Translations under genes and position numbers: made by a program
The notes under the pieces: model-generated
The model's input: only the letters and a program-made list of their open reading frames with translations
Database searches by the model: none
Told to the model about the DNA's origin: nothing
Part shown: positions 11,411 through 20,213 of the stretch, piece after piece
Position numbering within the stretch: position 1 is the stretch's first letter
Layout: the number at the start of each line of letters is the position of its first letter
Source of the DNA: Corynebacterium gottingense
GTDB lineage: Bacteria > Actinomycetota > Actinomycetes > Mycobacteriales > Mycobacteriaceae
Assembly (NCBI RefSeq): GCF_003693265.1
Contig: NZ_RDRE01000010.1
Span: 1-64,000 of the forward strand
Direction of reading: 5' to 3'
DNA length: 64,000 nucleotides

Positions 11411-11424
11411 GGGTTGCTCGCTCA

Positions 11425-11456
11425 AACCCGTCGCCAGTTGGCGGCGGGTTTTTTCG
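11425..11456 (+). terminator. Rho-independent terminator after yidC
   Basis: The sequence AACCCGTCGCC-AGTT-GGCGGCGGGTT forms a GC-rich hairpin and is followed directly by TTTTTT. It closes the rpmH-rnpA-yidD-yidC transcript, so rsmG has its own promoter in 11457-11579. Confidence 0.85.
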
Positions 11457-11579
11457 TGCCCGATTCCAGGCGGCGAATGGGGTTGGCGGTGGTGGGCGCG
11501 CACAATTGCCCCAATGTTGGGCGCGTTTACTAGAGTCGGAGTGCAAACAATTCCCCTTTGTGTAAAGGAGCGCACAGCC

Positions 11580-12200
11580 GTGTCGGAACAGACCCCCGCT
11601 ATCGCGCGCACCGTCTTCGGCGACCGCCTGGGGCTCGCGGAGCAGTACCGCGAGTCGCTGGCCACCGTGGCCGCGCAGCGCGGCTTCATCGGGCCGAAGG
11701 AGGTGGACCGGCTCTGGGGCCGCCACATCCTCAACTGCGCCGTCGCCGCCGAGGCGTTCGCGGAGGGCGCCCGCATCGCGGACATCGGCTCGGGCGCGGG
11801 CCTGCCGGGCATCCCGCTGGCCATCGCGCGGCCGGACCTGGACGTGACGCTCATCGAGCCGCTGCTGAAGCGCTCCACCTACCTCGGCGAGGTGACCGAG
11901 CAGCTGGGGCTGGACAACGTCACGGTGATCCGGGGCCGCGCCGAGGAGCAGCAGCGCGGCCAGTTCGACGCCGTCACCTCGCGGGCGGTGGCGCCGCTGG
12001 GCAAGCTCGCCGGATGGTCCTTGCCGTTGGCCAAGCACGGGGGCGTCATGGTGGCGATGAAGGGGGCGTCGGTAAGCGAAGAGCTCGAGCGAGACGCCGC
12101 GGAGATCCGGAAGGCGGGCGGCGGAGAAGCCACCATCTTCCAGGTCGGCGAGGGCCTGCTGGAGCAGCCGACCACCCTGATTACAATCGTGCGAAAGTAA
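11580..12200 (+). CDS. rsmG: 16S rRNA (guanine(527)-N(7))-methyltransferase RsmG
   Basis: A 206-residue SAM-dependent methyltransferase of the GidB/RsmG family that methylates G527 of 16S rRNA. The SAM-binding loop is IADIGSGAGLPGIPLAIARP at about 66-85. VTLIEPLLKRSTYL, RGRAEE and VTSRAVAPLGKL follow in the family order. The start is GTG at 11580, with AAAGGAG at 11564-11570. The gene precedes parAB by 12 nt, as in most actinobacteria, and is probably co-transcribed with them. Confidence 0.95.
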   Translation: MSEQTPAIARTVFGDRLGLAEQYRESLATVAAQRGFIGPKEVDRLWGRHILNCAVAAEAFAEGARIADIGSGAGLPGIPLAIARPDLDVTLIEPLLKRSTYLGEVTEQLGLDNVTVIRGRAEEQQRGQFDAVTSRAVAPLGKLAGWSLPLAKHGGVMVAMKGASVSEELERDAAEIRKAGGGEATIFQVGEGLLEQPTTLITIVRK

Positions 12201-12212
12201 GGGGGAGCGAAT

Positions 12213-13214
12213 ATGGACGAGCAGAATTTCGACGACACCCCGATCATGGCCGCGGCGCACCGGGCCACCCAGATGACGTCTGGGCGCGCGAAGCTGCCTA
12301 AGCCGGAGCAGCCGCGCGTGCTCACCATTGCCAACCAGAAGGGCGGCGTGGGCAAGACGACGACGGCGGTGAACATGGCGGCGTCGCTGAGCAAACAGGG
12401 CCTGAAGGTGCTGGTGATCGACCTGGACCCGCAGGGTAACGCGTCAACGGCGCTCGGCGCCGAGCACACCTCCGGGACCGTGTCCAGCTACGAGGTGCTC
12501 ATCGGCGAGGCCGAGGCCGACGACGCCGTGCAGGCGCACGCGGAGAATCCCAACATCTTCTGCATCCCCGCCACCATCGACCTGGCGGGAGCCGAGATCG
12601 AGCTGGTCTCCATGGTGCGACGCGAGTACCGGCTTCACGACGCTATCCGGCGCGGGTTCCTCGACGAGCACGGCTTTGACTACGTGTTCATCGACTGCCC
12701 GCCGTCCCTCGGCCTGCTCACCATCAACGCAATGACCGCGGTGGACGAGGTGCTTATCCCCATCCAGTGCGAGTACTACGCGCTCGAGGGCGTGGGCCAG
12801 CTGCTGGGCAACATCGGCATGATCCGCGAGCACCTGAACCACAACCTGCACATCTCCGCGATCCTGCTCACCATGTACGACGCGCGCACGCGCCTGGCCG
12901 CCGACGTGGCCGCCGAGGTGCGCGACCAGTTCGGCCAGGTGGTGCTGAACAACGTCATCCCGCGCTCGGTCAAGGTGTCCGAGGCCCCCGGTTACGGGCA
13001 GACCGTGATTGATTATGATCCCGGCTCTCGCGGGGCGCTCGCGTACTTCGACGCGGCGCGGGAGCTGGCCAACCGCGGCGACTACCAGCCGCACGAGACG
13101 ACCGGGCCGATCGGCGTGAGCCCCGAAGTGTTCGCGGAGCTGGATAGCGACGGGGACGCGGGGGAAGATGCTGAGGGATCAGCAGGTACTGAAGGCACTG
13201 AGGGCGAGGAGTAA
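12213..13214 (+). CDS. parA: Chromosome partitioning ATPase ParA
   Basis: A 333-residue deviant Walker ATPase. The P-loop is KGGVGKTTTAVNMA at about 44-57. Family segments VIDLDPQGN and DYVFIDCPPSLGLLTINA follow. The C-terminal 40 residues are an acidic extension (DSDGDAGEDAEGSAG) not found in short ParA proteins. ParA binds DNA non-specifically as an ATP dimer and moves ParB-parS complexes. It starts with ATG after AAGGGGGAG. Only 3 nt separate it from parB. Confidence 0.96.
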   Translation: MDEQNFDDTPIMAAAHRATQMTSGRAKLPKPEQPRVLTIANQKGGVGKTTTAVNMAASLSKQGLKVLVIDLDPQGNASTALGAEHTSGTVSSYEVLIGEAEADDAVQAHAENPNIFCIPATIDLAGAEIELVSMVRREYRLHDAIRRGFLDEHGFDYVFIDCPPSLGLLTINAMTAVDEVLIPIQCEYYALEGVGQLLGNIGMIREHLNHNLHISAILLTMYDARTRLAADVAAEVRDQFGQVVLNNVIPRSVKVSEAPGYGQTVIDYDPGSRGALAYFDAARELANRGDYQPHETTGPIGVSPEVFAELDSDGDAGEDAEGSAGTEGTEGEE

Positions 13215-13217
13215 CAC

Positions 13218-14426
13218 ATGGCACAGCAACGCAAAGGCGGACTCGGGCGAGGCCTGGCCGCACTGATCCCGTCCGCGCCGTCGACGACGGATACGACCGG
13301 GAAGACGGGCGCGATTGGCAATGGAGCCTCCGACATCATCTTCGGCGATGGCAAGGCCGCGCAGCGCGCGCAGGCGCCGAAGCCCGGGAAGGAGACCAAC
13401 AACGGCAGCACCGGAGCGGGCCACAATGCAGGCGCCGACGGCGCTGCGAATTCCGGCAAGGCCGAGAACTCAGGCAAGAAGGGCAAGAAGGACAAGCAGC
13501 GCAAGAAGGTCAAGGGCGCCCCCACCGTGGGCGGCTCGCCGCGAGGGCCGATCGCCGGCGCCCCGACCGTCTCCGCCGCGAAGGACAACGTCATGCAGCC
13601 GGTGCCCGTGGGCGCCCGCTACCAGGAAGTACCGCTGGGGCAGATCATCCCCAACCCGAAGCAGCCCCGCCAGGTCTTCGACGAGGACGAGCTGGCCGAG
13701 CTGGTGCACTCCATCCGCGAGTTCGGCCTGCTGCAGCCGATCGTCGTCCGCGACACCCAGGACGGCTTCGAGCTGATCATGGGCGAGCGCCGCTGGCGCG
13801 CCGCCTCCAAGGCCGGCCTCAAGCACATCCCGGCGATCGTGCGCGAGACCTCCGACGAGGACATGCTCCGCGACGCACTCCTGGAGAACATCCACCGCGT
13901 CCAGCTCAACCCGCTGGAAGAGGCCGCCGCCTACGAGCAGCTGCTCAAGGAGTTCGGCGTTACCCAGGAGCAGCTGGCGGACAAGCTGGGCCGCTCCCGC
14001 CCGGTGATCACCAACGCCATCCGCCTGCTGCGCCTCCCGGTGGACGTGCAGCGCCGCGTCGCCGCGAACGTCCTCTCCGCCGGCCACGCCCGCGCCCTCC
14101 TGGGCGTGAAGCTGGACAGCGACGAGCAGACCTCCACCGCGCAGAACGAGCTGGCCAACCGCATCGTCGCCGAGGGCCTGAGCGTGCGCGCCACCGAGGA
14201 GGCCGTCACGCTGCTGAACAACAACGGCGCCCTGCCCGAGAAGAAGAAACGCGAGCCCCAGCCGCAGCCGGAGTTCCTCACCAACGCCGCGAACTCCCTC
14301 GCAGACGCCTGGGACACCAAGGTCTCCGTGACCATGGGTAAGCGCAAGGGCAAGATCGTCGTCGAGTTCGGCGACAAGGACGATTTTGACCGCATCATGG
14401 GCCTGATCCAGGGCGAGCAGGACTGA
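13218..14426 (+). CDS. parB: Chromosome partitioning CTPase ParB
   Basis: A 402-residue ParB. The N-terminus [11 protein letters not shown] is the conserved ParA-stimulating peptide. Residues about 17-120 are a low-complexity Lys/Gly/Ala/Thr linker. The ParB/Srx domain has [23 protein letters not shown] and the CTP-binding [22 protein letters not shown] and the helix-turn-helix [26 protein letters not shown] bind parS. The C-terminal dimerisation domain ends in FDRIMGLIQ. Six parS sites that this protein should bind lie at 25.1-43.3 kb in the same window. Confidence 0.97.
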   Translation: MAQQRKGGLGRGLAALIPSAPSTTDTTGKTGAIGNGASDIIFGDGKAAQRAQAPKPGKETNNGSTGAGHNAGADGAANSGKAENSGKKGKKDKQRKKVKGAPTVGGSPRGPIAGAPTVSAAKDNVMQPVPVGARYQEVPLGQIIPNPKQPRQVFDEDELAELVHSIREFGLLQPIVVRDTQDGFELIMGERRWRAASKAGLKHIPAIVRETSDEDMLRDALLENIHRVQLNPLEEAAAYEQLLKEFGVTQEQLADKLGRSRPVITNAIRLLRLPVDVQRRVAANVLSAGHARALLGVKLDSDEQTSTAQNELANRIVAEGLSVRATEEAVTLLNNNGALPEKKKREPQPQPEFLTNAANSLADAWDTKVSVTMGKRKGKIVVEFGDKDDFDRIMGLIQGEQD

Positions 14427-14454
14427 CCGGACCGGCGGAACGTCAGGGGGACGG

Positions 14455-15147
14455 GTGCCAACGCAACCACGCGCGCAGCTCGTGCCGGTGCACGCCGGCA
14501 CACTCGCCCGCATCCACCGGCGCGCCGCCGACACCGTCTTCTGGGAGCTCGACCCGCCGAGGTCATCCACGCGCCACGCCGACACCGAGTTCGCCGTCCA
14601 GCGCTCTGAGCTGGACAAAGAGGCCTGGCTCATCGCGCGCTGCTACGAGCAGTACCCCATCGGCCACTCCATCGCGGAGGTGAGCGCGGACGAGGGCGCG
14701 CTGGCCACCATCCTCTTCTGCCCGCCGGAATTCGCCCCGGGCGCCTCCCGCTTCCCCACCGCACCCATTAGCCAAGACGCATGGGTCATCACGAGCCTGC
14801 ACATCGACGCCCGAGCCCAGCGCCGCGGTTACGAATCGGTACTCCTCGACGCCACCATCGCCGCCGCCACGAGCGCGGGCGCACAGGCCCTCGAGGTCTT
14901 CGGCCTCCACGAGCCCTCCGCGCGGAACTCAACGCTTGACGACGCCACCGCGCAGGCCCACAGCCCCATCGCCCGCCACGCCGCCGCAATCGGTCTGACA
15001 GAGGTCCCCATCCTCGAGTCCGCCGGCTTCCGCATCGTAGACGACCACCCGTTGCTGCCCCGCCTCCGGCTCTCGCTTCCGCCTGTATTCGACCTCATGG
15101 CGGACCAAGAAATCGCCGACCTGCTAGCAGAAGCGCCGGCCGTCTGA
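14455..15147 (+). CDS. GNAT-like N-acetyltransferase family protein
   Basis: A 230-residue protein with a degenerate GNAT fold. WVITSLHIDARAQRRGYESV (about 105-124) matches motif A, where the usual R/QxxGxG/A reads RRGYES. A second acyl-CoA-like strand is FGLHEPS. A similar gene follows parB in mycobacteria and corynebacteria, so it is a conserved member of the locus, but its substrate is unknown to me. It starts with GTG at 14455, 28 nt after parB, probably in the same transcript. No membrane segment or signal peptide is seen. Confidence 0.65.
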   Translation: MPTQPRAQLVPVHAGTLARIHRRAADTVFWELDPPRSSTRHADTEFAVQRSELDKEAWLIARCYEQYPIGHSIAEVSADEGALATILFCPPEFAPGASRFPTAPISQDAWVITSLHIDARAQRRGYESVLLDATIAAATSAGAQALEVFGLHEPSARNSTLDDATAQAHSPIARHAAAIGLTEVPILESAGFRIVDDHPLLPRLRLSLPPVFDLMADQEIADLLAEAPAV

Positions 15148-15243
15148 TTCCATCACCTCACCGATTCCGCCCACCAGTGTGCCCACATTCCATCATTCAA
15201 TCATACGGTGCCGGACGAATCGAACTGGCGAATACCAATGATG

Positions 15244-15249
15244 TAAGCT
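15244..15249 (+). promoter_or_regulatory. -10 box TAAGCT of a leaderless promoter
   Basis: TAAGCT lies 6 nt before the ATG at 15256, so transcription should begin at or next to the start codon. No Shine-Dalgarno sequence precedes this ATG. Confidence 0.55.
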
Positions 15250-15255
15250 ATCGGC

Positions 15256-16590
15256 ATGCGCGCTGAGGAAATGGCTGATCAAATCGCCCTGGGACAGGGA
15301 ATGACCAGGGCGTTTGCGCGTCGTAAATCTGCCGCTTTCATCAACGAGCGCCGCGTGATTGAAACGATGGCGTCCATGGCCAACGCCGAGGGCGGCACCC
15401 TTTTCATCGGCGTGGATTCGGACGGTTCAATCAGTGGCTGCTATCCCTTCCACGGTGATCGAACCGACCCCGCGCAGCTGGCCATGGCGGTGCGCCGCTA
15501 CACCAACCCGCCGCTGGAGGTTGACGTAAGCGCCGCGCGGATAGGCGGCGCCGAGGTGATTGCGGTGCGGACCGACGCGCACCCGAGCCCCGTCGCAACC
15601 GCGTGGGGCACCTACCGCACGCGGCGCCTCAACGAGCGGGGCGTGGCAGAGGCGGTCGGCATGGACCCGACATATCTGTTCACGCGTTACCGCGATGCAA
15701 ACGGGGTCGACTGGGCGCTCTCCCCCGCCCGCGGTGCCGCCCCGGACGACATCGACCCGGAGGCGATTGCGAGCTTCCGCGAACTGGCGGCGAGCCACGG
15801 CGGCGACGCGCTTGCCGCGCAGCGCTCCGACGAAGCGCTCGTCCGCGCGCTCGGGTTCCGCACCGACGCGGAGCACCCGCTGACGCTCGGCGCCATCGCG
15901 CTCTTCGGCCGCACGGAGGCGATCCGTACGCACCTGCCGTACCACCAAATGGTGTTCTCGGACCGTCGGGTCTCGCACCGGACGTCGCGAAGCGTGGCCC
16001 CCTTGGCCACGATGCTCAGTGCGCTCACCGAGCACCGCGCCGCGCTCGGCCCCGCGTTTCCGCTGGTGATTAACGCGCTCGTCCACCGCGACTACTCGCT
16101 GCCCGCGCCCGTCTACGTGGCGCTGGAGGAAGACTTCACCAGCATCTCAAGCCCCGGCGGCCTGCCGCGCGGAGTGGACGCGGAGGCGCTCGCGGAGGGT
16201 CGGCCCGTCTACGCGCCGCGCTCGCTGCACCTGAGCACCGCGGTTTCGCTGACCGGGCTCACACGCGGCGCCGGAACGGGGTACCCGGAGGTCGCGCGGA
16301 CGCTGTCCGCCGCAGAGCTGGACCCGGTCAGCTTCGCGGGCACCCACGGGCAGGGCGTGACGGTGACGGTGACGCAGCACTCAAGCGCCCCGGTCGCGGT
16401 GAAGGGCAATGACGCGATGGCGCTGGGCGCGGTGCAGCGCGCGGGCCGCGCGGGCCTGGCCAGCGGCGACGTCGCCGCCATCACCGGCTTGAGCCAGCAG
16501 CAGGCGTACCGCGCGTTGCGCAAGCTTGTCGACGCCTCCCTGATCCGCAAGATCGGCTCGACCCGGACCACCAGGTACTACGCAAAGTAG
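15256..16590 (+). CDS. AlbA_2-domain, RecG-like ATP-binding transcriptional regulator
   Basis: A 444-residue protein. The N-terminal AlbA_2/Schlafen-type domain contains VIETMASMANAEGGTLFIGV (about 35-54). The middle holds the HATPase-related segment FPLVINALVHRDYSLPAPVY near residue 268-287. The C-terminal winged-helix part is LASGDVAAITGLSQQQAYRAL. Proteins of this class act as DNA-binding regulators; ATP binding is inferred from the family. A second, longer member is at 46995. The gene should be leaderless (TAAGCT 6 nt upstream). An alternative ATG at 15271 would remove five residues. It stands alone, convergent with cwlM. Confidence 0.8.
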   Translation: MRAEEMADQIALGQGMTRAFARRKSAAFINERRVIETMASMANAEGGTLFIGVDSDGSISGCYPFHGDRTDPAQLAMAVRRYTNPPLEVDVSAARIGGAEVIAVRTDAHPSPVATAWGTYRTRRLNERGVAEAVGMDPTYLFTRYRDANGVDWALSPARGAAPDDIDPEAIASFRELAASHGGDALAAQRSDEALVRALGFRTDAEHPLTLGAIALFGRTEAIRTHLPYHQMVFSDRRVSHRTSRSVAPLATMLSALTEHRAALGPAFPLVINALVHRDYSLPAPVYVALEEDFTSISSPGGLPRGVDAEALAEGRPVYAPRSLHLSTAVSLTGLTRGAGTGYPEVARTLSAAELDPVSFAGTHGQGVTVTVTQHSSAPVAVKGNDAMALGAVQRAGRAGLASGDVAAITGLSQQQAYRALRKLVDASLIRKIGSTRTTRYYAK

Positions 16591-16641
16591 CCCAGGCGCG
16601 GAACCCCGAAACCTTCCCCCGTTATTTTCCCCGGTAGGAAC

Positions 16642-17823
16642 CTACGCGCGCTCTTCGCGCAGCAGGTCCTGGAACGAGTAGCTGCCCGTCGGCTGGTTGT
16701 CGGATTCCAGCAGGTAGAGGCGCTTGACGGCCACGACGATGGACTCCGCGATCGCGTCGCGCTGCGCGGGATCCGTGAGCACGGCAAGGTCGCCCGGGTT
16801 GCTCAGGTAGCCGGCCACCACTTCCACCGACGGCATGCGCGTCATGCGCAGCATTTCCCAGGTGCGGGCGTGGTTGTGGCAGTTTCGCAGGTTGGTGCGG
16901 GCTGCGATCTCGCGCTGGATGTAGCCGGAGAGCGTCTCGCCAGTCATGGAGGAGCTGCCGATCTCGGACCCGAAGTAGAAGGTGGCCACGCCGTTGGCCT
17001 TCTCGTTCGGGTAGTGGTCTAGCTGCAGCGAGATCACCAGGTCGGCCTTGAACCCGTTGGCCAGGTCGGCGCGCGCCTTTGCGGACGGGTTGTCGCCGCG
17101 GGTGCGGGAGATGATGGTCTCCACGCCCGCGGCAATCATGCGGCCCTCGACGCGCTGCGCCAGGTCCCACACGATCTCTTCTTCGGTGATGGGGCCGTAC
17201 GGGCCCTGGACGGTCACGCCTGTGTCGGCGCCGCCGAGGGCGGGGTCGATGACCACGCGCTTGCCGGTCAGGTGCGGGCCGGCCTGGCGGACGTGCTCGC
17301 GCTCGCGGATGGCGTTGGCGGAGCCGCCGGTGATGCGCCGGCCCAGCAGGCTGAGCGCGTGGAGGGTGTCGGGGCCGCAGAGCCCGTCGTCCTCGAGGCC
17401 GGAGTTGAGCTGGTAGGTCATCACCGCTTCGTGGGTGCGGCGGCCGAAGCGGCCGTCGATGCGGTGCGCGTAAAAGCCCAGCTCGTGGAGTTGGGTCTGC
17501 AACTGCGCGACGTCGTCGCCCACGAGCTCCTGGCTCGGTTGGTAGCTCAGGACGCGGTTGCCCAGTTTGTACGACGCCTGGCGGAGCTCGCGGAGCGTGA
17601 GGTCATCGATGTCGCCGGTGGGCATGATGCCGCGCGACTGCTGGAAGGCTTTGATGGTGTCGGCCAGCGTGGCGTCGAAAAGCATCTCTTCCTGCGAAAA
17701 CTGGCGGGAGTTCCACTCATCGATGGAGCCCTCGTAGCCGCTGAGCAACCCTAAACGCGCGAGTGTTGAGCGAACCTCAGCAACCCGGGCACTGGAGTCG
17801 CCGACGCGGAGAGTTGCACGCAC
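16642..17823 (-). CDS. cwlM: CwlM-like peptidoglycan amidase homologue, probably non-catalytic regulator
   Basis: A 393-residue protein with two N-terminal peptidoglycan-binding domains (about 1-75 and 80-150, the second containing FYAHRIDGRFGRRTHEAV) and a C-terminal Amidase_3 fold. The zinc site looks broken. The first ligand motif, normally DPGHGG, reads IDPALGGADTG, and the SIH motif reads SLQLDH. A Glu ligand (TEEEIVW) remains. In mycobacteria CwlM is a cytoplasmic activator of MurA rather than a hydrolase; the same role here is inference. No signal peptide is present, which fits. The GTG at 17823 has AGAAAGG seven bases upstream; a GTG at 17853 would add ten residues. Confidence 0.88.
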   Translation of the reverse strand: MRATLRVGDSSARVAEVRSTLARLGLLSGYEGSIDEWNSRQFSQEEMLFDATLADTIKAFQQSRGIMPTGDIDDLTLRELRQASYKLGNRVLSYQPSQELVGDDVAQLQTQLHELGFYAHRIDGRFGRRTHEAVMTYQLNSGLEDDGLCGPDTLHALSLLGRRITGGSANAIREREHVRQAGPHLTGKRVVIDPALGGADTGVTVQGPYGPITEEEIVWDLAQRVEGRMIAAGVETIISRTRGDNPSAKARADLANGFKADLVISLQLDHYPNEKANGVATFYFGSEIGSSSMTGETLSGYIQREIAARTNLRNCHNHARTWEMLRMTRMPSVEVVAGYLSNPGDLAVLTDPAQRDAIAESIVVAVKRLYLLESDNQPTGSYSFQDLLREERA

Positions 17824-17925
17824 TGGGAGCCTTTCTGACGAAGCGGTTGACACGTATACCTATTACATCCTACGTGGGTGAGGCGGCCGCGCGCGAAGCA
17901 GCACGTCGGCACGCCGCGGACCCAG

Positions 17926-18249
17926 CTAGAGCAGCGGCTCGATGCGGGAAAGGATCTCCTGTTTGGGCCGGTAGTTGGTGAACTCGTCGACCTTTTCACC
18001 GTCCTTGTACAGCAAGACGGTGGGGATGCTGAACACCTGGAACATGGCGGTCAGGGTGCGCTCGGTGTCCGCGTCGATCTTGACCACCTTGAGCTTGCCG
18101 TCGTACTCGGCGGCGATCTCGTCCAGCACCGGGGCGAGCCGCTGGCAGGGCTGGCACCACTCGGCAGAAAAGTCCACGAGGACGGGCAGCTCCGACTCGA
18201 TGACCTCGGACTTAAAGGTGTCCTGGGTGACGTCCACTGGTGCGCTCAC
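17926..18249 (-). CDS. trxA: Thioredoxin
   Basis: A 107-residue thioredoxin. The active site is FSAEWCQPCQRLAP (CXXC with Gln-Pro instead of the usual Gly-Pro), and the cis-Pro loop is FSIPTVLLY. It begins with GTG at 18249. It lies downstream of trxB with a 145-bp gap that contains an imperfect inverted repeat CCCAGC/GCTGGG at 18329-18364, so it may have its own promoter or an internal regulatory hairpin. It should be reduced by the trxB product. Confidence 0.93.
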   Translation of the reverse strand: MSAPVDVTQDTFKSEVIESELPVLVDFSAEWCQPCQRLAPVLDEIAAEYDGKLKVVKIDADTERTLTAMFQVFSIPTVLLYKDGEKVDEFTNYRPKQEILSRIEPLL

Positions 18250-18394
18250 GGTGCAACTCCTTCACGTGTTCTCGGTTCCGGCTCCCCTAGTCTAGTCGCG
18301 CCCGCTAAATCCCCGGCTCGCGCGCCCGCCCAGCGAAGTAACAGAACCATTACAGCTTGCTGGGCCTCGCTTCACGACGCCCACGCGCCACGGC

Positions 18395-19423
18395 CTACAG
18401 CGTATTGAGGTAGTGCTGCGCGTCGATCGCGGCACGGCAGCCGGACCCGGCGGCGGTGATGGCCTGGCGGTAGATGTGGTCGACCACGTCGCCCGCGGCG
18501 AAGACGCCCGGGACGCTGGTTTTGGTCGTCGGGTCCTCCACCTGGATGTAGCCGCCCTCGTCAGTAGCGACCTGGCCCTCCAGGAAGGCGGAGCGCGGGT
18601 CGTGGCCGATTGCCACGAAGAGCGCGGTGGCGTCCAGGACGGACTCCTCGCCGGTCTGGGTATTGCGGACCTTCAGGCCGCTGACCTTGCCGTCTGCCTC
18701 CTGCACCTCGTCGACGACGGTGTTGGTGATGAACTCGATCTTCTCGTTGTCGCGGGCGCGGTCCAGCATGATCTGGGAGGCGCGGAAGTTCTCCGAGCGG
18801 TGGATGATGGACACCTTGGAGCCGAAGGTGGTGAGGAAGGTGGCCTCCTCCATCGCGGAATCGCCGCCGCCGACCACGGCGATGTGGTGGTCCTTAAAGA
18901 AGAAGCCGTCGCAGGTCGCGCAGGTGGACACGCCGCGGCCGGTGAGCTCCTCCTCGCCCGGGATGCCCAGGTGGCGCGGTGCGGCGCCGGTAGCGAGGAT
19001 GATTGCGCGGGCCTTGAACTCCTCGCCGTCGACGTAGACCTTCTTCACGTCGCCGGAGAAGTCGACGCGCTCGACCAGCTCGGGGCGCAGCTCCGCGCCG
19101 AACTTCTCGGCCTGGGCGCGCATGCTGGACATGAGCTCGGGGCCCATGATGCCGTCCTCAAAACCGGGGAAGTTTTCGACCTCGGTGGTGTTCATGAGCT
19201 CGCCGCCGAATTCGTAGCCCTCAAACACCAGCGGGTTAAGCTCCGCGCGGGCCGCGTAGAGGGCGGCGGTGTAGCCGGACGGGCCGGAGCCGACGATGAT
19301 CACGTCGTGCACCTTCTCATCGCCGCTGCCCTTCGCCGGTGCGGCCTCCGGCTCGCCCTTCTTCTCGGCGGGCGTATCGCCCAGCACGTTCATAGAAAGC
19401 AGGTTGAAATCTGGCTTTGTCAT
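18395..19423 (-). CDS. trxB: Thioredoxin-disulfide reductase
   Basis: A 342-residue flavoprotein that reduces thioredoxin with NADPH. FAD binding is [15 protein letters not shown] (about 46-60), the redox pair is CATCDG near residue 171, and NADPH binding is [10 protein letters not shown]. The C-terminal FAD segment is [23 protein letters not shown]. The first 38 residues are an Ala/Lys/Glu-rich extension before the Rossmann fold, longer than in E. coli. The ATG at 19423 has GGCGGAGGA just upstream, supporting the long form. A SigM/SigH-type promoter lies in front. Confidence 0.95.
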   Translation of the reverse strand: MTKPDFNLLSMNVLGDTPAEKKGEPEAAPAKGSGDEKVHDVIIVGSGPSGYTAALYAARAELNPLVFEGYEFGGELMNTTEVENFPGFEDGIMGPELMSSMRAQAEKFGAELRPELVERVDFSGDVKKVYVDGEEFKARAIILATGAAPRHLGIPGEEELTGRGVSTCATCDGFFFKDHHIAVVGGGDSAMEEATFLTTFGSKVSIIHRSENFRASQIMLDRARDNEKIEFITNTVVDEVQEADGKVSGLKVRNTQTGEESVLDATALFVAIGHDPRSAFLEGQVATDEGGYIQVEDPTTKTSVPGVFAAGDVVDHIYRQAITAAGSGCRAAIDAQHYLNTL

Positions 19424-19488
19424 GCGTCCTCCGCCTCATCATCGCGATTGTGGTTGTAGCCGTAATCTCGCAACAGTCTACTTGTCCA

Positions 19489-19518
19489 CTCAACGCGCCA
19501 CGCCCGCGGGAGATTCCC
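19489..19518 (-). promoter_or_regulatory. Candidate ECF (SigM/SigH-type) promoter of trxB
   Basis: On the reverse strand GGGAAT (19518-19513) is followed after 18 bp by GTTG (19494-19491). This matches the GGAAT-N16-18-GTT pattern of corynebacterial stress ECF sigma factors. It lies between sigM and trxB, about 65 bp before the trxB start. Confidence 0.6.
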
Positions 19519-19534
19519 GCAGTTCAGCGCTACG

Positions 19535-20089
19535 TTAGCCGCGCGCCAGGAGTTGGTTCGCCACTGCGGACCGTGCGCGGGAGCGGCGGGACTTCACCGT
19601 TCCGGGCTTGACGCCCAGTTCCTTGGCGGCGTGTTCGACGGAGAGCCCGTGGACGTCGATAAGCAAGAGGGCCCCTCGCTGCGCGCGAGGCAGCGCGGCG
19701 ACAGCGTTGCGCACGGTCATGTAGGAATCGAGCGCGCGCAACGGGTCGTGGGCGAGGCTGGCGTTGCGGTCCCGGTCGACGGCCTCCTCGTTGTCAATGC
19801 TCACTTCGAAGTCCTTGCGCGACGTGCGGCGAAGGTGGTCGATGGCGGCGTTGACCGTCATACGGTGCAGCCACGTCCCCAGCTTGGATTCGCCGCGGTA
19901 GCGGTGCAGGTTGCGGTAGGCCTTCAACAGCGCCTCCTGCACGATGTCCTGCGCGTCCTGGTCATTGTGCGTGTGCGTGCGCGCCACGCGGTAGAGCTGC
20001 GGGCCGTGCTTGCGCACAATATCCGTAAACGCAGCCGGGTCGCCGGTTGCGTGCGCGCGGACGAGCTCGTGGTCAGTCCGATATGACAT
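19535..20089 (-). CDS. sigM: ECF RNA polymerase sigma factor SigM
   Basis: A 184-residue group 4 sigma factor. Region 2 is QLYRVARTHTHNDQDAQDIV with WLHRMTVNAAIDHLRR. Region 4 is LPRAQRGALLLIDVHGLSVE with GVKPGTVKSRRSRAR. The start MSYRTDHELV is at 20089, after GGGGGAAAC; a 28-residue longer frame lacks support. In mycobacteria an anti-sigma gene (rsmA) sits between sigM and trxB; here trxB follows directly, so regulation must differ. It probably drives trxB and other disulfide-stress genes (inference from C. glutamicum). Confidence 0.88.
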   Translation of the reverse strand: MSYRTDHELVRAHATGDPAAFTDIVRKHGPQLYRVARTHTHNDQDAQDIVQEALLKAYRNLHRYRGESKLGTWLHRMTVNAAIDHLRRTSRKDFEVSIDNEEAVDRDRNASLAHDPLRALDSYMTVRNAVAALPRAQRGALLLIDVHGLSVEHAAKELGVKPGTVKSRRSRARSAVANQLLARG

Positions 20090-20213
20090 GTTTCCCCCAA
20101 AATTCCCCCGAATGATGTGTTCCCGCGCACAATTATGCCCGATCCGCCCCCGTTGCGGGGAGGGACCGGGCAATAATATTCAGCGCTTGGGCTCAACGCT
20201 TATCGACGCCACG

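Noticed and set aside
10511-11878. A 455-codon leftward frame opposite yidC and rsmG
   Set aside because: Antisense of two well-supported genes, with His/Gln/Gly-rich shadow composition.
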